DNA from: Microbacteriaceae bacterium
GTDB lineage: Bacteria > Actinomycetota > Actinomycetes > Actinomycetales > Microbacteriaceae
Reading direction: 5' to 3'
NCBI GenBank assembly: GCA_025465095.1
Contig: JAODME010000002.1
Span: 1-64,000 of the forward strand
DNA length: 64,000 nt
The notes beneath the pieces are model-generated. The model saw only the letters and a list, made by a program, of their open reading frames with translations. It made no database searches and was not told the DNA's origin. A program made the position numbers and the translations under genes. Positions 28,870 through 37,292 of the stretch are shown here, piece by piece. The number at the start of each line of letters is the position of its first letter. Positions within the stretch are counted from its first letter, which is position 1.

Positions 28870-29735
28870 GCCACGACCGCCTTTCCTTGTTGTGCTTCGT
28901 GAGCGTGCTCGGCGACTCTTTCCGGGCCGGAGTAGATCACCATGGAATTGCCGCGCAGGAACCCGACGAGTGTCATGCCGATCTCGGATGCGAGCTCCGC
29001 CGCGAGCGAGGACGGCGCCGACACCGCGGCAAGGAACGGGATGCCCGCCATCGACGCCTTCTGGGTCAGTTCGAAGCTCGCGCGGCCAGACACCATGAGC
29101 ACAACTCCGCGCAGGGGCAGTCGCCCCTCCTTGACCGCCCAGCCGACGACCTTGTCGACGGCGTTGTGCCGGCCGACGTCCTCGCGGAGCACGAGAAGTT
29201 CGCCTGTCGCACCATCGAACAGCGCCGCGGCGTGCAAACCACCGGTCTTCTCGAACACCGCCTGCTCGGCGCGCAATAGTTCGGGAAATGTGACGAGGAG
29301 TTCCGAGCTGACTTCGAGCGGGTCATCCGCCACCTGATAGGCCGATTGCGTGCGCACGGCGTCGATGCTCGCCTTGCCGCATAACCCGCAGGAACTCGTC
29401 GTGAAGAAGTTGCGCTCGAGGCTCGGGTCTGGCGGCGCGACCCCCGGCGAGAGCGTGACGTCGAGCACGTTGTAGGTGTTCAGGCCCTCGGATGTCGCGC
29501 CCGCGCAGTACCGCGCCGCGCCGAAGTCATCGCCGCTCGATATCACGCCCTCTGAGACGAGGAAACCGGCGGCGAGGTCAAAATCGTGGCCAGGCGTGCG
29601 CATCGTAATCGCGAGGGAACGCCCGCCGACGCGAATCTCCAGTGGTTCTTCGACCGCGAGCACGTCCTCGCGCGCAATCGACGCCTCCCCCACCGTCAAA
29701 CGGGTGATTCTTCTTCGAACCGTGATCCTGCCCAC
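28866..29735 (-). CDS. fdhD: Formate dehydrogenase accessory sulfurtransferase
   Basis: Transfers sulfur to the molybdenum cofactor so that FdhF-type enzymes become active. It has about 289 residues, with SSCGLCGKASIDAV (the conserved CxxC), LREDVGRHNAVDKVVG and SGRASFELTQKA. GTG 29735 is chosen because AGAGG lies nine bases ahead. The frame is open to 29798, with another GTG two codons upstream of the chosen one. It is translationally coupled to the molybdoenzyme gene. Confidence 0.95.
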   Translation of the reverse strand: MGRITVRRRITRLTVGEASIAREDVLAVEEPLEIRVGGRSLAITMRTPGHDFDLAAGFLVSEGVISSGDDFGAARYCAGATSEGLNTYNVLDVTLSPGVAPPDPSLERNFFTTSSCGLCGKASIDAVRTQSAYQVADDPLEVSSELLVTFPELLRAEQAVFEKTGGLHAAALFDGATGELLVLREDVGRHNAVDKVVGWAVKEGRLPLRGVVLMVSGRASFELTQKASMAGIPFLAAVSAPSSLAAELASEIGMTLVGFLRGNSMVIYSGPERVAEHAHEAQQGKAVVA

Positions 29736-29818
29736 CGTCACCTGCCTCTCGCTCCAGTCTCGTCGCGGGTAGAAGTATCCGCAAGCGAAGCAGCTCACCC
29801 TGATAATAGGGTTGACCC

Positions 29819-30430
29819 GTGCTGCTCGATGCGATCGTTCTCGCGGGCGGAAGGTCGTCCCGTCTCTCGGGCACCCCGAAAGCCGCGCTGCTCTACCGCG
29901 GGGAGACTCTGCTGGCTCGCACCGTCGCGGCCGCGGCGAACGCCCAGCGGGTCGTCGTCGTGGCCGATGTCGCCGCTCTCGGTCTCACCGACGACCTGCC
30001 CGATCATGTGCTCGTCACACGGGAGCAACCGCCCTTCGCCGGGCCCGCCGCGGCCATCGGCGCCGGGATGGCCATGCTCGAGGAGAGCGACTTCGTCCTC
30101 GTGCTCGCGTGTGACATGCCGGAGGTCGGCGGAGCCGTGCGGCGCCTGCTCGCCGCGCTCAGACCGGAAATCGACGGGGTCGTCGCGATCGATGAGCGGC
30201 AGCATCCGCAGCCCCTCGTCGCCGTTTACCGTACAGGTCTCCTGCGGGCTGAGCTCACAAAGCGCTCCGGCGCACTTCCCGGACTGTCGGTTCGCGCGCT
30301 CACTTCGGGAGTACGGCTCGAGCCGGTGATCGTGCCGAGCGGGTCCACCGACGACGTGGACACCTGGACGGATGCCGCCCGCTACGGAATCACCCACCCA
30401 CCCGCAACAGTTTCGAAGGGAACAGCATGA
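29819..30430 (+). CDS. mobA: Molybdenum cofactor guanylyltransferase
   Basis: Adds GMP to molybdopterin to make the MGD cofactor needed by the neighbouring molybdoenzyme. The 203-residue nucleotidyltransferase has LAGGRSSRLSGTPKAAL at 8-24 and the metal-binding LACDMPE near 97-103. It starts at GTG with no ribosome site; GATAAT at 29802-29807 suggests a near-leaderless message. It is divergent from fdhD. Confidence 0.93.
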   Translation: MLLDAIVLAGGRSSRLSGTPKAALLYRGETLLARTVAAAANAQRVVVVADVAALGLTDDLPDHVLVTREQPPFAGPAAAIGAGMAMLEESDFVLVLACDMPEVGGAVRRLLAALRPEIDGVVAIDERQHPQPLVAVYRTGLLRAELTKRSGALPGLSVRALTSGVRLEPVIVPSGSTDDVDTWTDAARYGITHPPATVSKGTA

Positions 30431-30762
30431 CCACCGACGAAATCCCCCACGAGAGCAAGGACGAGCTACTCGCCGACTGGGCGGCCCGTCTCGCCGACGA
30501 GCTCGGGCTGCAGGGCCTCGAAGTGAACGTCGACGCGATTCTCGCACTCGCGGGCGTCGCGGCGCATTCCGTGCTCCGTCCCGCGGCTCCGCTCACAACA
30601 TTCCTGGTCGGCTACGCCGCTGGAAGCGCGGTCGCCGAGGGGCGGCTTCTGCCTGAGCCGGCGATAGAGGCCGCATCGGCGGCGGCGCTCCTGCTCGCGC
30701 GCGCCGAGGCGGAACGTGTCGCATCGAGGGACGAGTCCGGTTCGACGGGTACGGCGAGCTAG
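30427..30762 (+). CDS. DUF6457 domain protein
   Basis: 111-residue, mostly helical protein of the DUF6457 type, which in actinobacteria sits beside molybdenum-cofactor genes. The pattern LADWAARLADEL, then VDAILALAGVAAHSVLRPAAPLT, is characteristic. It overlaps mobA by four bases (ATGA) and is followed three bases later by moeA. Molecular role unknown; a cofactor-synthesis accessory is likely from context. Confidence 0.85.
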   Translation: MTTDEIPHESKDELLADWAARLADELGLQGLEVNVDAILALAGVAAHSVLRPAAPLTTFLVGYAAGSAVAEGRLLPEPAIEAASAAALLLARAEAERVASRDESGSTGTAS

Positions 30763-30765
30763 CCG

Positions 30766-31962
30766 GTGTTGACGCACTGGTCAGAGGCGCGGCGGACGGC
30801 GTTCACCGCGGCATCCGCTCTCCCGCCGGAGATCGTGCCTCTCGACCGCGCGGTCGGCAGGCTGCTCACGGCGAGTGTTACCGCGCTCAGTGACGTCTCG
30901 CACTATGCGTCGTCCGCGATGGACGGTTGGGCCGTAGCCGGCGATGCGCCATGGCAGCTCGTCGATTCGGCGAACCTCGAACCCGGGCAGGCGACGCTCG
31001 TGGTCACGGGCGGGGTGATCCCCGGCGGCGCGGGCGGGGTGCTTCGCAGCGAGAACGGCCTCGTGGAGGGGTGGATGCTCGCACCGAACGATCGTGCACG
31101 CGCGGACGAGCCGCGCGCCGGCGAGCACATTCGCCCGGCCGGCGAGGAGGCGGTCGCCGGGGAGGTGGTCGTGACGGCGGGCACGGTGCTCAATCCCGCC
31201 CACGTGGCGGTCGCCGCCGGTTGCGGCAACGACGAGATGACGGTCGCACGGTTGCCACGGGTGGGCCTCGTCCTGACCGGGAACGAGGTGATCGAGGCGG
31301 GAATCCCTGCGCCCGGGCAGGTGCGGGACAGCTTCGGGGTGCAGTTTCCCGCGTTGATGGCGATGCTCGGCGGGTGCGTCATCCGCTCCTCTCGGGTGCC
31401 GGACGACCTCGAATCCCTGGTTGCCGCGCTCGGCCCGAAGGCTTCTGCGGTCGACGTGATCATCACGACGGGCGGGACGGGTCACTCCTCCGTCGACCAC
31501 CTGCACGCGGCGCTCGAACAGCTCGGCGCGCGCCTGCTCGTCGACGGTGTGGCGATGCGTCCAGGCGGGCCGACGCTGCTCGCGCAGTTGCCGGACGGGC
31601 CGTTTCTCATCGGTTTGCCGGGCAATCCGCTCGCCGCGATGATGGGGGTGCTGACGCTTGTCCAACCCCTCCTTGCCGCGTTGCAGGGGGCGCCCGAGCC
31701 GAACCTCGGGTCGGTAGTGCTCGCGCACGATGTTCCCGGCGCACGGGGCGGCACGAGGCTGGTTCCGTTCACCCTCGATCGCGGGCTGGCAGTTGCCACC
31801 AGATGGCAGGGGGCCGGGATGATGCGCGGACTCGCCGACGCGGCAGGGGTGCTGATCTGCCCGGCCGAGGGAGCGAGCGCCCGCGACACCCTCGAGACGA
31901 TCGAGTTGCCGTGGATGCCGGTAGCCCGGTCGCAGAGCGCGGGAGCCGCTCTGCGACCCTGA
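30766..31962 (+). CDS. moeA: Molybdopterin molybdotransferase
   Basis: Inserts molybdenum into adenylylated molybdopterin. It has 398 residues. The N-terminal signature ASSAMDGWAV is present, with domain III carrying IITTGGTGHSSVDH and the GLPGNPLAAM loop. GTG 30766 lies three bases behind the preceding stop, so mobA-DUF6457-moeA form one operon. The stop is 11 bases from the convergent metI stop. Confidence 0.95.
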   Translation: MLTHWSEARRTAFTAASALPPEIVPLDRAVGRLLTASVTALSDVSHYASSAMDGWAVAGDAPWQLVDSANLEPGQATLVVTGGVIPGGAGGVLRSENGLVEGWMLAPNDRARADEPRAGEHIRPAGEEAVAGEVVVTAGTVLNPAHVAVAAGCGNDEMTVARLPRVGLVLTGNEVIEAGIPAPGQVRDSFGVQFPALMAMLGGCVIRSSRVPDDLESLVAALGPKASAVDVIITTGGTGHSSVDHLHAALEQLGARLLVDGVAMRPGGPTLLAQLPDGPFLIGLPGNPLAAMMGVLTLVQPLLAALQGAPEPNLGSVVLAHDVPGARGGTRLVPFTLDRGLAVATRWQGAGMMRGLADAAGVLICPAEGASARDTLETIELPWMPVARSQSAGAALRP

Positions 31963-31973
31963 CGGAACGACTG

Positions 31974-32660
31974 CTAGCGGTGCGACAGCCGTTTCGCGGA
32001 CCAGCTGCCGAGCGACTGAATCGCCTGCACGATCACGACGAGCAGAACGATCGTCGTGATCATGTAGGCGTCGTCGAAGCGCTGGTACCCGAAGCGGAAG
32101 GCGATGTCGCCGATGCCACCCGCGCCGATGATGCCTGCCATCGCCGAATAGTTGATGAGTGAGATCACCGAGGTTGAGAGTCCGAGCACGATTGCCGGAA
32201 GCGCTTCGGGCACGAGGACCTTGCGGATGATGGTGGCGCGAGTTGCGCCGAGCGACTTCGCCGCCTCGATGAGGCCGCTGTCGACTTCGCGCAGCGCTAT
32301 CTCGACAAGCCGGGCGAAGAAGGGGATGGCGGCCACCGACAGTGGCACGACCGCCGCGACCACGCCGATCGAGGTGCCCGCGATCAGGCGCGTGAGCGGG
32401 ATGAGCGCGACCATGAGAATGATGAACGGCAGCGAGCGCCCCACGTTCACGATGAATCCGAGCGTGGAGTGCAGAGCGGCCCCCAACCGCTTAGACCCGT
32501 ACGGGGTTTCGAACACTCCACCCCTGTCGGTGGCTACGAGCAGAATTCCCACGGGCAGCCCGAACAGGATGGTGAAGACGAGGGACAGTCCCACCATCTG
32601 GAAGGTTTGAATAATCGCCAGCCCGAGAACCGGCACCATGGTGTTCCAGTCGAAGATCAT
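31974..32660 (-). CDS. metI: Methionine ABC transporter permease
   Basis: 228-residue membrane subunit with five helices and the EAA loop EAAKSLGATRATIIRKVLVPEALP that contacts MetN. Imports D/L-methionine together with MetN and MetQ. It overlaps metN by four bases (ATGA). Confidence 0.95.
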   Translation of the reverse strand: MIFDWNTMVPVLGLAIIQTFQMVGLSLVFTILFGLPVGILLVATDRGGVFETPYGSKRLGAALHSTLGFIVNVGRSLPFIILMVALIPLTRLIAGTSIGVVAAVVPLSVAAIPFFARLVEIALREVDSGLIEAAKSLGATRATIIRKVLVPEALPAIVLGLSTSVISLINYSAMAGIIGAGGIGDIAFRFGYQRFDDAYMITTIVLLVVIVQAIQSLGSWSAKRLSHR

Positions 32661-33670
32661 TGGGCGACCACTTCAGCCGGGGTGAGGACTTCTAAGAACA
32701 ACCCGCTCTCGCGTAGCCGTGCGACCGGGGCGGCGTTGGCTTCGATGTTCCCGGGAAGCTCAAGCCGCAGACGACCCACCCTGCGGTCACCGATCGTCTC
32801 AACGGCTGCGCCGAGGATACTGATGTCGAGCTTGTAGTCGCGGGACAGCATGGAGACGACCGGGCGCTCGACCACATCCCCGGCGAACATGATCTCGATT
32901 GTCGTATTTCCGGGCGATCCGGTTCCCTCACCCAGCGGAAAGAGCGCGTGCGCGACTCTCGAACCGGGCGTGTTGAGCAAATCGATAACGGAACCGGATT
33001 CGACTATTCGGCCCTCGTCGATGAGTCCCACCGAGTCGCAGATCCTCTTGACCACTTCCATTTCGTGCGTGATCAGGAGAATCGTGAGACCGAGCTTACG
33101 GTTGAGATCTTTGAGCAACTGCAGGATCGAATCGGTGGTCTGCGGGTCGAGCGCGCTCGTCGCCTCGTCGGAGAGCAGAACCTTCGGGTTGCCGGCGAGG
33201 GCACGCGCAATTCCCACGCGTTGCTTCTGCCCGCCCGACAGCTGGGACGGATACGCGGATGAGCGGTCCGCGAGGCCGACGAGGTCCAGAATCTCCTCGG
33301 CACGCGCAGCGCGGGCGGCACGCGACATCCCCATGATCTCGAGGCCGAACTCGACGTTCTGCTTGACGGTTCGCGACGACAGCAGATTGAAATGCTGGAA
33401 GATCATGCCGATACCCTGGCGTGCGTGGCGCAGTTCGGCGTCCGAGAGCTTGGTGAGGTCTTGACCGTCGATGGTGATGGTGCCGCTGGTCGGCCGCTCC
33501 AGCAGGTTGACGCACCGGATGAGAGTCGACTTACCCGCGCCGCTCGCACCCACCACGCCGAAGATCTCGCCCTCTTTCACATGCAGGTCGACACCATTCA
33601 CGGCGTGGACGGTTTGCGCCCTGGCGTTCTGCGCCGGATAGCTCTTGTAGAGGTCGGTGATGGTGATCAT
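32657..33670 (-). CDS. metN: Methionine ABC transporter ATP-binding protein
   Basis: 337-residue ATPase with Walker A GASGAGKST (about 41-49), signature LSGGQKQRVGIARAL and Walker B LLSDEATSALDP. The C-terminal NIL domain (about 255-330) in family members binds methionine and inhibits transport when the cell has enough. Second gene of the metQ-metN-metI operon. Confidence 0.96.
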   Translation of the reverse strand: MITITDLYKSYPAQNARAQTVHAVNGVDLHVKEGEIFGVVGASGAGKSTLIRCVNLLERPTSGTITIDGQDLTKLSDAELRHARQGIGMIFQHFNLLSSRTVKQNVEFGLEIMGMSRAARAARAEEILDLVGLADRSSAYPSQLSGGQKQRVGIARALAGNPKVLLSDEATSALDPQTTDSILQLLKDLNRKLGLTILLITHEMEVVKRICDSVGLIDEGRIVESGSVIDLLNTPGSRVAHALFPLGEGTGSPGNTTIEIMFAGDVVERPVVSMLSRDYKLDISILGAAVETIGDRRVGRLRLELPGNIEANAAPVARLRESGLFLEVLTPAEVVAQ

Positions 33671-33696
33671 GCAGCGTTCCCCGGTCGCGCTCTCTT

Positions 33697-34530
33697 TTAC
33701 TCCGCGGATCCGCCAGCCGGAATGACCAACCCGTTGAACTCGGTGTCGATGAACTTCTGCGTTTCGGCCGAGGTGAGCAGCTCGTAGAGCTTCTTAATTC
33801 CTGGGTTCGTCTCGTTGCCGTCCTTGACCGCGAGCAGGTTCGTGTACGGCGTGCCGTCGATGTCTTCCTGGAAGATCTGGTCCTTCCCGGTGAGACCGGC
33901 TGGAAGCGCGTAGACGAGGTTCACGATGCCAGCGTCGACGTCCTCCAACGCGCGGGGCAGCGTCGCGGCATCGAGTTCCTGGAACTGCAGCTTCTTCGGG
34001 TTCTCGTCGATGTCGGCGACTCCCGCTGCGCCGTCCTTCAGTGTGATCAACTCGGCCTTCTCGAGGAGCTCGAGGGAGCGCAACTGGTTGGTCGGATCGG
34101 CCGGGATACTGATGGTTGAGCCGTTCGGGATCTCGTCGACCGAATCGAGCGTCTTCGAGTAAAGCGCGAGCGCCGGGAAGTACACCTCGCCGACGGCGAC
34201 GAGGTGTGACCCGTGCTCGGTGTTGAAGTTGTCGAGGAACGGACGGTGCTGGTACAGATTCGCGTCGAGCGACCCGTCTTCGAGTGACGCGTTCGGGGTG
34301 ACGTACTCAGAGAACTCGGTGATCTCGATCTCGAGGTTGGCCTCGTCAGCCTGAGTGTCGATGACGTACTGAAGGATCTCGGTGGCCGGAAACATCGAGC
34401 CGACGTTGAGTGCGACGACTCCGTCGGCTGCGGTGTCGGGCTCAGCCGATACAGCAGTGCTGCAGCCGGTTGCGGCGAGTGCGATCGTCGTAGCGACCGC
34501 CGCTGCGGCGAGTAGGCGTTTCGTAGACAC
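33697..34530 (-). CDS. metQ: Methionine-binding lipoprotein MetQ
   Basis: 277-residue NLPA family lipoprotein. The signal peptide ends in the lipobox LAATGC with Cys23 as lipid anchor; the mature part has the MetQ fold (FSEYVTPNASLEDGSLDANLYQHRPFL). The GTG start follows AAGGAG. Captures methionine outside the membrane for MetNI. It is divergent from a presumed sulfur-scavenging operon, with a shared 157-base control region. Confidence 0.95.
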   Translation of the reverse strand: MSTKRLLAAAAVATTIALAATGCSTAVSAEPDTAADGVVALNVGSMFPATEILQYVIDTQADEANLEIEITEFSEYVTPNASLEDGSLDANLYQHRPFLDNFNTEHGSHLVAVGEVYFPALALYSKTLDSVDEIPNGSTISIPADPTNQLRSLELLEKAELITLKDGAAGVADIDENPKKLQFQELDAATLPRALEDVDAGIVNLVYALPAGLTGKDQIFQEDIDGTPYTNLLAVKDGNETNPGIKKLYELLTSAETQKFIDTEFNGLVIPAGGSAE

Positions 34531-34648
34531 GATGTGCTCCTTGATGTGAATGTGGCCCTGTCGGCGGAGCTCTCAATTCCCTGCCGTGAAAATCGACAGT
34601 AGGTGTCGCGAGGCCTGCGGCCAAAGCATGTTGCGCCAAGCTACGGCG

Positions 34649-34679
34649 TGTGACGTTGAGCGTGCGCCACAACGTGACA
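34649..34679. promoter_or_regulatory. Inverted repeat between metQ and the sulfur operon
   Basis: TGTGACGTTG and CAACGTGACA form ten-base arms (nine pairing) around an 11-base spacer, ending eight bases before the ATG of the plus-strand flavoprotein gene. The size and place suit a dimeric repressor operator controlling both divergent operons. I cannot match it to a named regulator. Confidence 0.5.
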
Positions 34680-34687
34680 ATGGACGC

Positions 34688-35896
34688 ATGCCTCGTGAAC
34701 TGTTCGCCAACCCCCTGACGGATGGATCGCACTCGCGGTGGCTCGACGTCGCTGAAACCGCAGCTTCCGTGTTGCGGCAAGACATCGTCAGCCGCGATGC
34801 GTCCGGGGAGACACCGCACTACGCCCTCGAGGTCCTTCGGGAGCACAATCTACTGAGCCTGGTCGTGCCGCTCGAACTCGGTGGATCCGGCGAACCGTGG
34901 AGTACCGCCGCCGAAATCACCAGGATCATCGCCAGGGCAGACGCCGGCATCGCCCATGCGCTCGGCTACCACTACACATGGGTGTGGTTCGTGAGCGCAT
35001 ACGGCACCGAATCGGGCCGTGCTGTTCTGCGCCGCACGGCCTCGGAGAGCCTGTTCTGGGCGAGCATCGGCAGTGCGTTCGGAGGGTCGGGGTCCATCCG
35101 CGCGCACGGCGGCGGGCACATCGTCAACGCCGCGAGGGGCTTCGCGACGGGCGCCCCGCTCGCCGACGTCCTGTTCACTCAGACCGTGTCGACGGACGAC
35201 GGTCGCCTGTACCTGTCCGCCATCGACACCGCGAGCGATGGGGTGAGCGTCGCCGATGACTGGGACGTGCTCGGCCAGCGACTCTCGGCCAGCACGGGAA
35301 TCTCGCTCATCGACGTGGAGATCGGGCCTGCCAACGTCATCACGATCCTTCCGGCGCCGGGCGACGCGCCGACCCCTCTGCAGTCGCTCATGATTCCGAC
35401 CTTCCAGTTGCTCTTCGCGTACCTCAACCTGGGCATCACCGAGGGGGCGTTGCTCGAGGCGAGGGATTACGTGCTTGAGCGCGGACGTCCGTGGGTGCAC
35501 TCATCAGTGGATCGGTCAAGCGACGATCCGTTCGTGGTCAACCTGTTCGGTCAGAAAGCGGCGAGGGTTCTCGGCGTCTCCGCTCAGATCGGTGCGGCGC
35601 AGACGGTGCTGAGTGCGCTGCTCTCGGGCGAGATACCGATTACTCCGCAGACGCGAGGCCAGACCGCTGAGCTGATAGCAGCAGCGAAGGTCGTGTCGCA
35701 CGAGGTGGGCCTTGATGTGACGACCGCGATCTTTGACGCGACCGGCGCGAGGTCCGCGGCCTCGCAGTTCGGTCTCGATCGATTCTGGCGGAACATCCGC
35801 ACCATCACCCTGCACGATCCGGTCGCGTACAAGTACAACGAGCTCGGCGCCTACGTGCTGAACGGCGATCTGCCCGAGCCGTCCGTCTACCGCTGA
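34688..35896 (+). CDS. Acyl-CoA dehydrogenase-fold flavoprotein, DszC/SfnB-like
   Basis: 402 residues with the acyl-CoA dehydrogenase fold: an N-terminal helical domain, a middle beta domain (ASIGSAFGGSGSIRAHGG and a WDVLGQRLSASTGI strand) and a C-terminal four-helix bundle ending FWRNIRTITLHDPVAYKYNELGAYVLNG. That last pattern is typical of the DszC/SfnB group of flavin monooxygenases used to oxidise organosulfur compounds, not of fatty acid enzymes. Start at MPRELFANP (34688); the 46-codon upstream extension crosses the intergenic operator. Confidence 0.82.
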   Translation: MPRELFANPLTDGSHSRWLDVAETAASVLRQDIVSRDASGETPHYALEVLREHNLLSLVVPLELGGSGEPWSTAAEITRIIARADAGIAHALGYHYTWVWFVSAYGTESGRAVLRRTASESLFWASIGSAFGGSGSIRAHGGGHIVNAARGFATGAPLADVLFTQTVSTDDGRLYLSAIDTASDGVSVADDWDVLGQRLSASTGISLIDVEIGPANVITILPAPGDAPTPLQSLMIPTFQLLFAYLNLGITEGALLEARDYVLERGRPWVHSSVDRSSDDPFVVNLFGQKAARVLGVSAQIGAAQTVLSALLSGEIPITPQTRGQTAELIAAAKVVSHEVGLDVTTAIFDATGARSAASQFGLDRFWRNIRTITLHDPVAYKYNELGAYVLNGDLPEPSVYR

Positions 35897-35930
35897 ACGA
35901 CCTCACCTCTCCAGACACCGGAAATCACTC

Positions 35931-37292
35931 ATGAAGCCCCTTCACTTCGCCGCATTCGTAATGAACACGAACTCCCACATCCAGCACGGTTTATGGCGGC
36001 ATCCGGATGCTCGTCAGGCCGACTTCAATGACGTTCGGCTGTGGGTCGACCTCGCGAAAACCCTTGAGAAGGGCAACTTCGACGCGATGTTCTTCGCCGA
36101 CGTGGTGGGGCTTTATGGTCCGGTCGCTGGCTCCTACGAGGTGAACGCGCGCGAGGGCCTTCAACTTCCCAGCAACGACCCCTCGGTGCTGCTGTCTGCG
36201 CTCGCCGTCAATACCGAGCACCTGGGCCTGGCGTTCACGAGCTCCATCCTGCAGGAACACCCCTTCAACTTCGCGCGGAAGGTGTCGACCCTCGACCACA
36301 TCTCCAATGGCCGGATCGGCTGGAACGTGGTGACGAGCACGCTCGAGAACGCGGCCCGCAACTTCGGTTTCGACCGGCTCGTCGCCCACGACGAACGCTA
36401 CGCCTGGGCCCAGGAATACATGGACGTCGTCTACAAGCTCTGGGAGGGCTCCTGGGATGAGGGCGCCCTCCTCAAAGACAAGGCCAGCGGTGTCTATGCA
36501 GACCACACCAAGATCCACAAGATCAACCACAAGGGCGAGCGCTACTCTGTCGAGGGACCGCACCTGACCTCTCCGTCACCCCAGAGAACCCCCGTCATCT
36601 TCCAGGCGGGGTCGTCGCCGACCGGGCGAGCGTTCGCCGCCCGGAACGCTGAAGCCCAGTTCATTCTCGCGCCCAATGTCGATGCTGCGAAGGGCCTCAT
36701 CACGGATACCAGGGCGATTGTGGAGCAACACGGCCGCCGAGGCGAAGACCTGCAATTTTTCCAGGGCCTGACATTCGTGATCGGTAGCACTGAGGAGGAG
36801 GCGAAGCGCGTCGAGAACGAAATCGACGAGTACATCTCCACCGACGGATTCTTGGCGCACATGAATCTGGGCCTCGATCAGGCCACGGGGACACCGCTCG
36901 ACCCCGACCTGCCGCTTCGTGAAATTAAGCACGAGGGCAACCAGTCGCATGTTGAGTGGCTGCGCCAGGCAAGCCCCGACCGTGAGCCGACCGTGCGCGA
37001 TCTCGCCAAGCTCACCGCGAAAGTGCGGGGGCGTGTGGTTGGCACTCCCGAGCAGATAGCCGACAATCTCGCCGAATGGCAGCGTGCCGGGGTCGACGGT
37101 ATCAACGTCATCAACTGGACGATCCCGCAATCGTACGAGCTGTTCATCGACGAGGTGCTTCCGGTGCTGCGTGAACGGGGGCTGGCGAAATCGGAAGCGA
37201 CTCCCGGTACTTTGCGACAGAAGCTCGGCGGGTCGGATCTGCTCCCGTCATCCCACTATGCCGCGCAATATCGAGGCGCGTTCTCGTCGTGA
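35931..37292 (+). CDS. NtaA/DszA/DmoA family FMN-dependent monooxygenase
   Basis: 453-residue LLM monooxygenase that uses reduced FMN. The opening HFAAFVMNTNSHIQHGLWRHP, FDAMFFADVVGLYG, ISNGRIGWNVVTST and PVIFQAGSSPTGRAFAARNAE segments place it with DszA and DmoA, which cleave C-S bonds of sulfones or dimethyl sulfide, and with NtaA. Together with the two flanking DszC-like genes it suggests a pathway that releases sulfite from an organic sulfur source. Needs an external flavin reductase, which is not in the window. Confidence 0.88.
   Translation: MKPLHFAAFVMNTNSHIQHGLWRHPDARQADFNDVRLWVDLAKTLEKGNFDAMFFADVVGLYGPVAGSYEVNAREGLQLPSNDPSVLLSALAVNTEHLGLAFTSSILQEHPFNFARKVSTLDHISNGRIGWNVVTSTLENAARNFGFDRLVAHDERYAWAQEYMDVVYKLWEGSWDEGALLKDKASGVYADHTKIHKINHKGERYSVEGPHLTSPSPQRTPVIFQAGSSPTGRAFAARNAEAQFILAPNVDAAKGLITDTRAIVEQHGRRGEDLQFFQGLTFVIGSTEEEAKRVENEIDEYISTDGFLAHMNLGLDQATGTPLDPDLPLREIKHEGNQSHVEWLRQASPDREPTVRDLAKLTAKVRGRVVGTPEQIADNLAEWQRAGVDGINVINWTIPQSYELFIDEVLPVLRERGLAKSEATPGTLRQKLGGSDLLPSSHYAAQYRGAFSS

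Noticed and set aside
34531-34687. SAM riboswitch before metQ
   Set aside because: No conserved S-box core or four-way junction could be drawn in the 157-base region; only the inverted repeat stands out.
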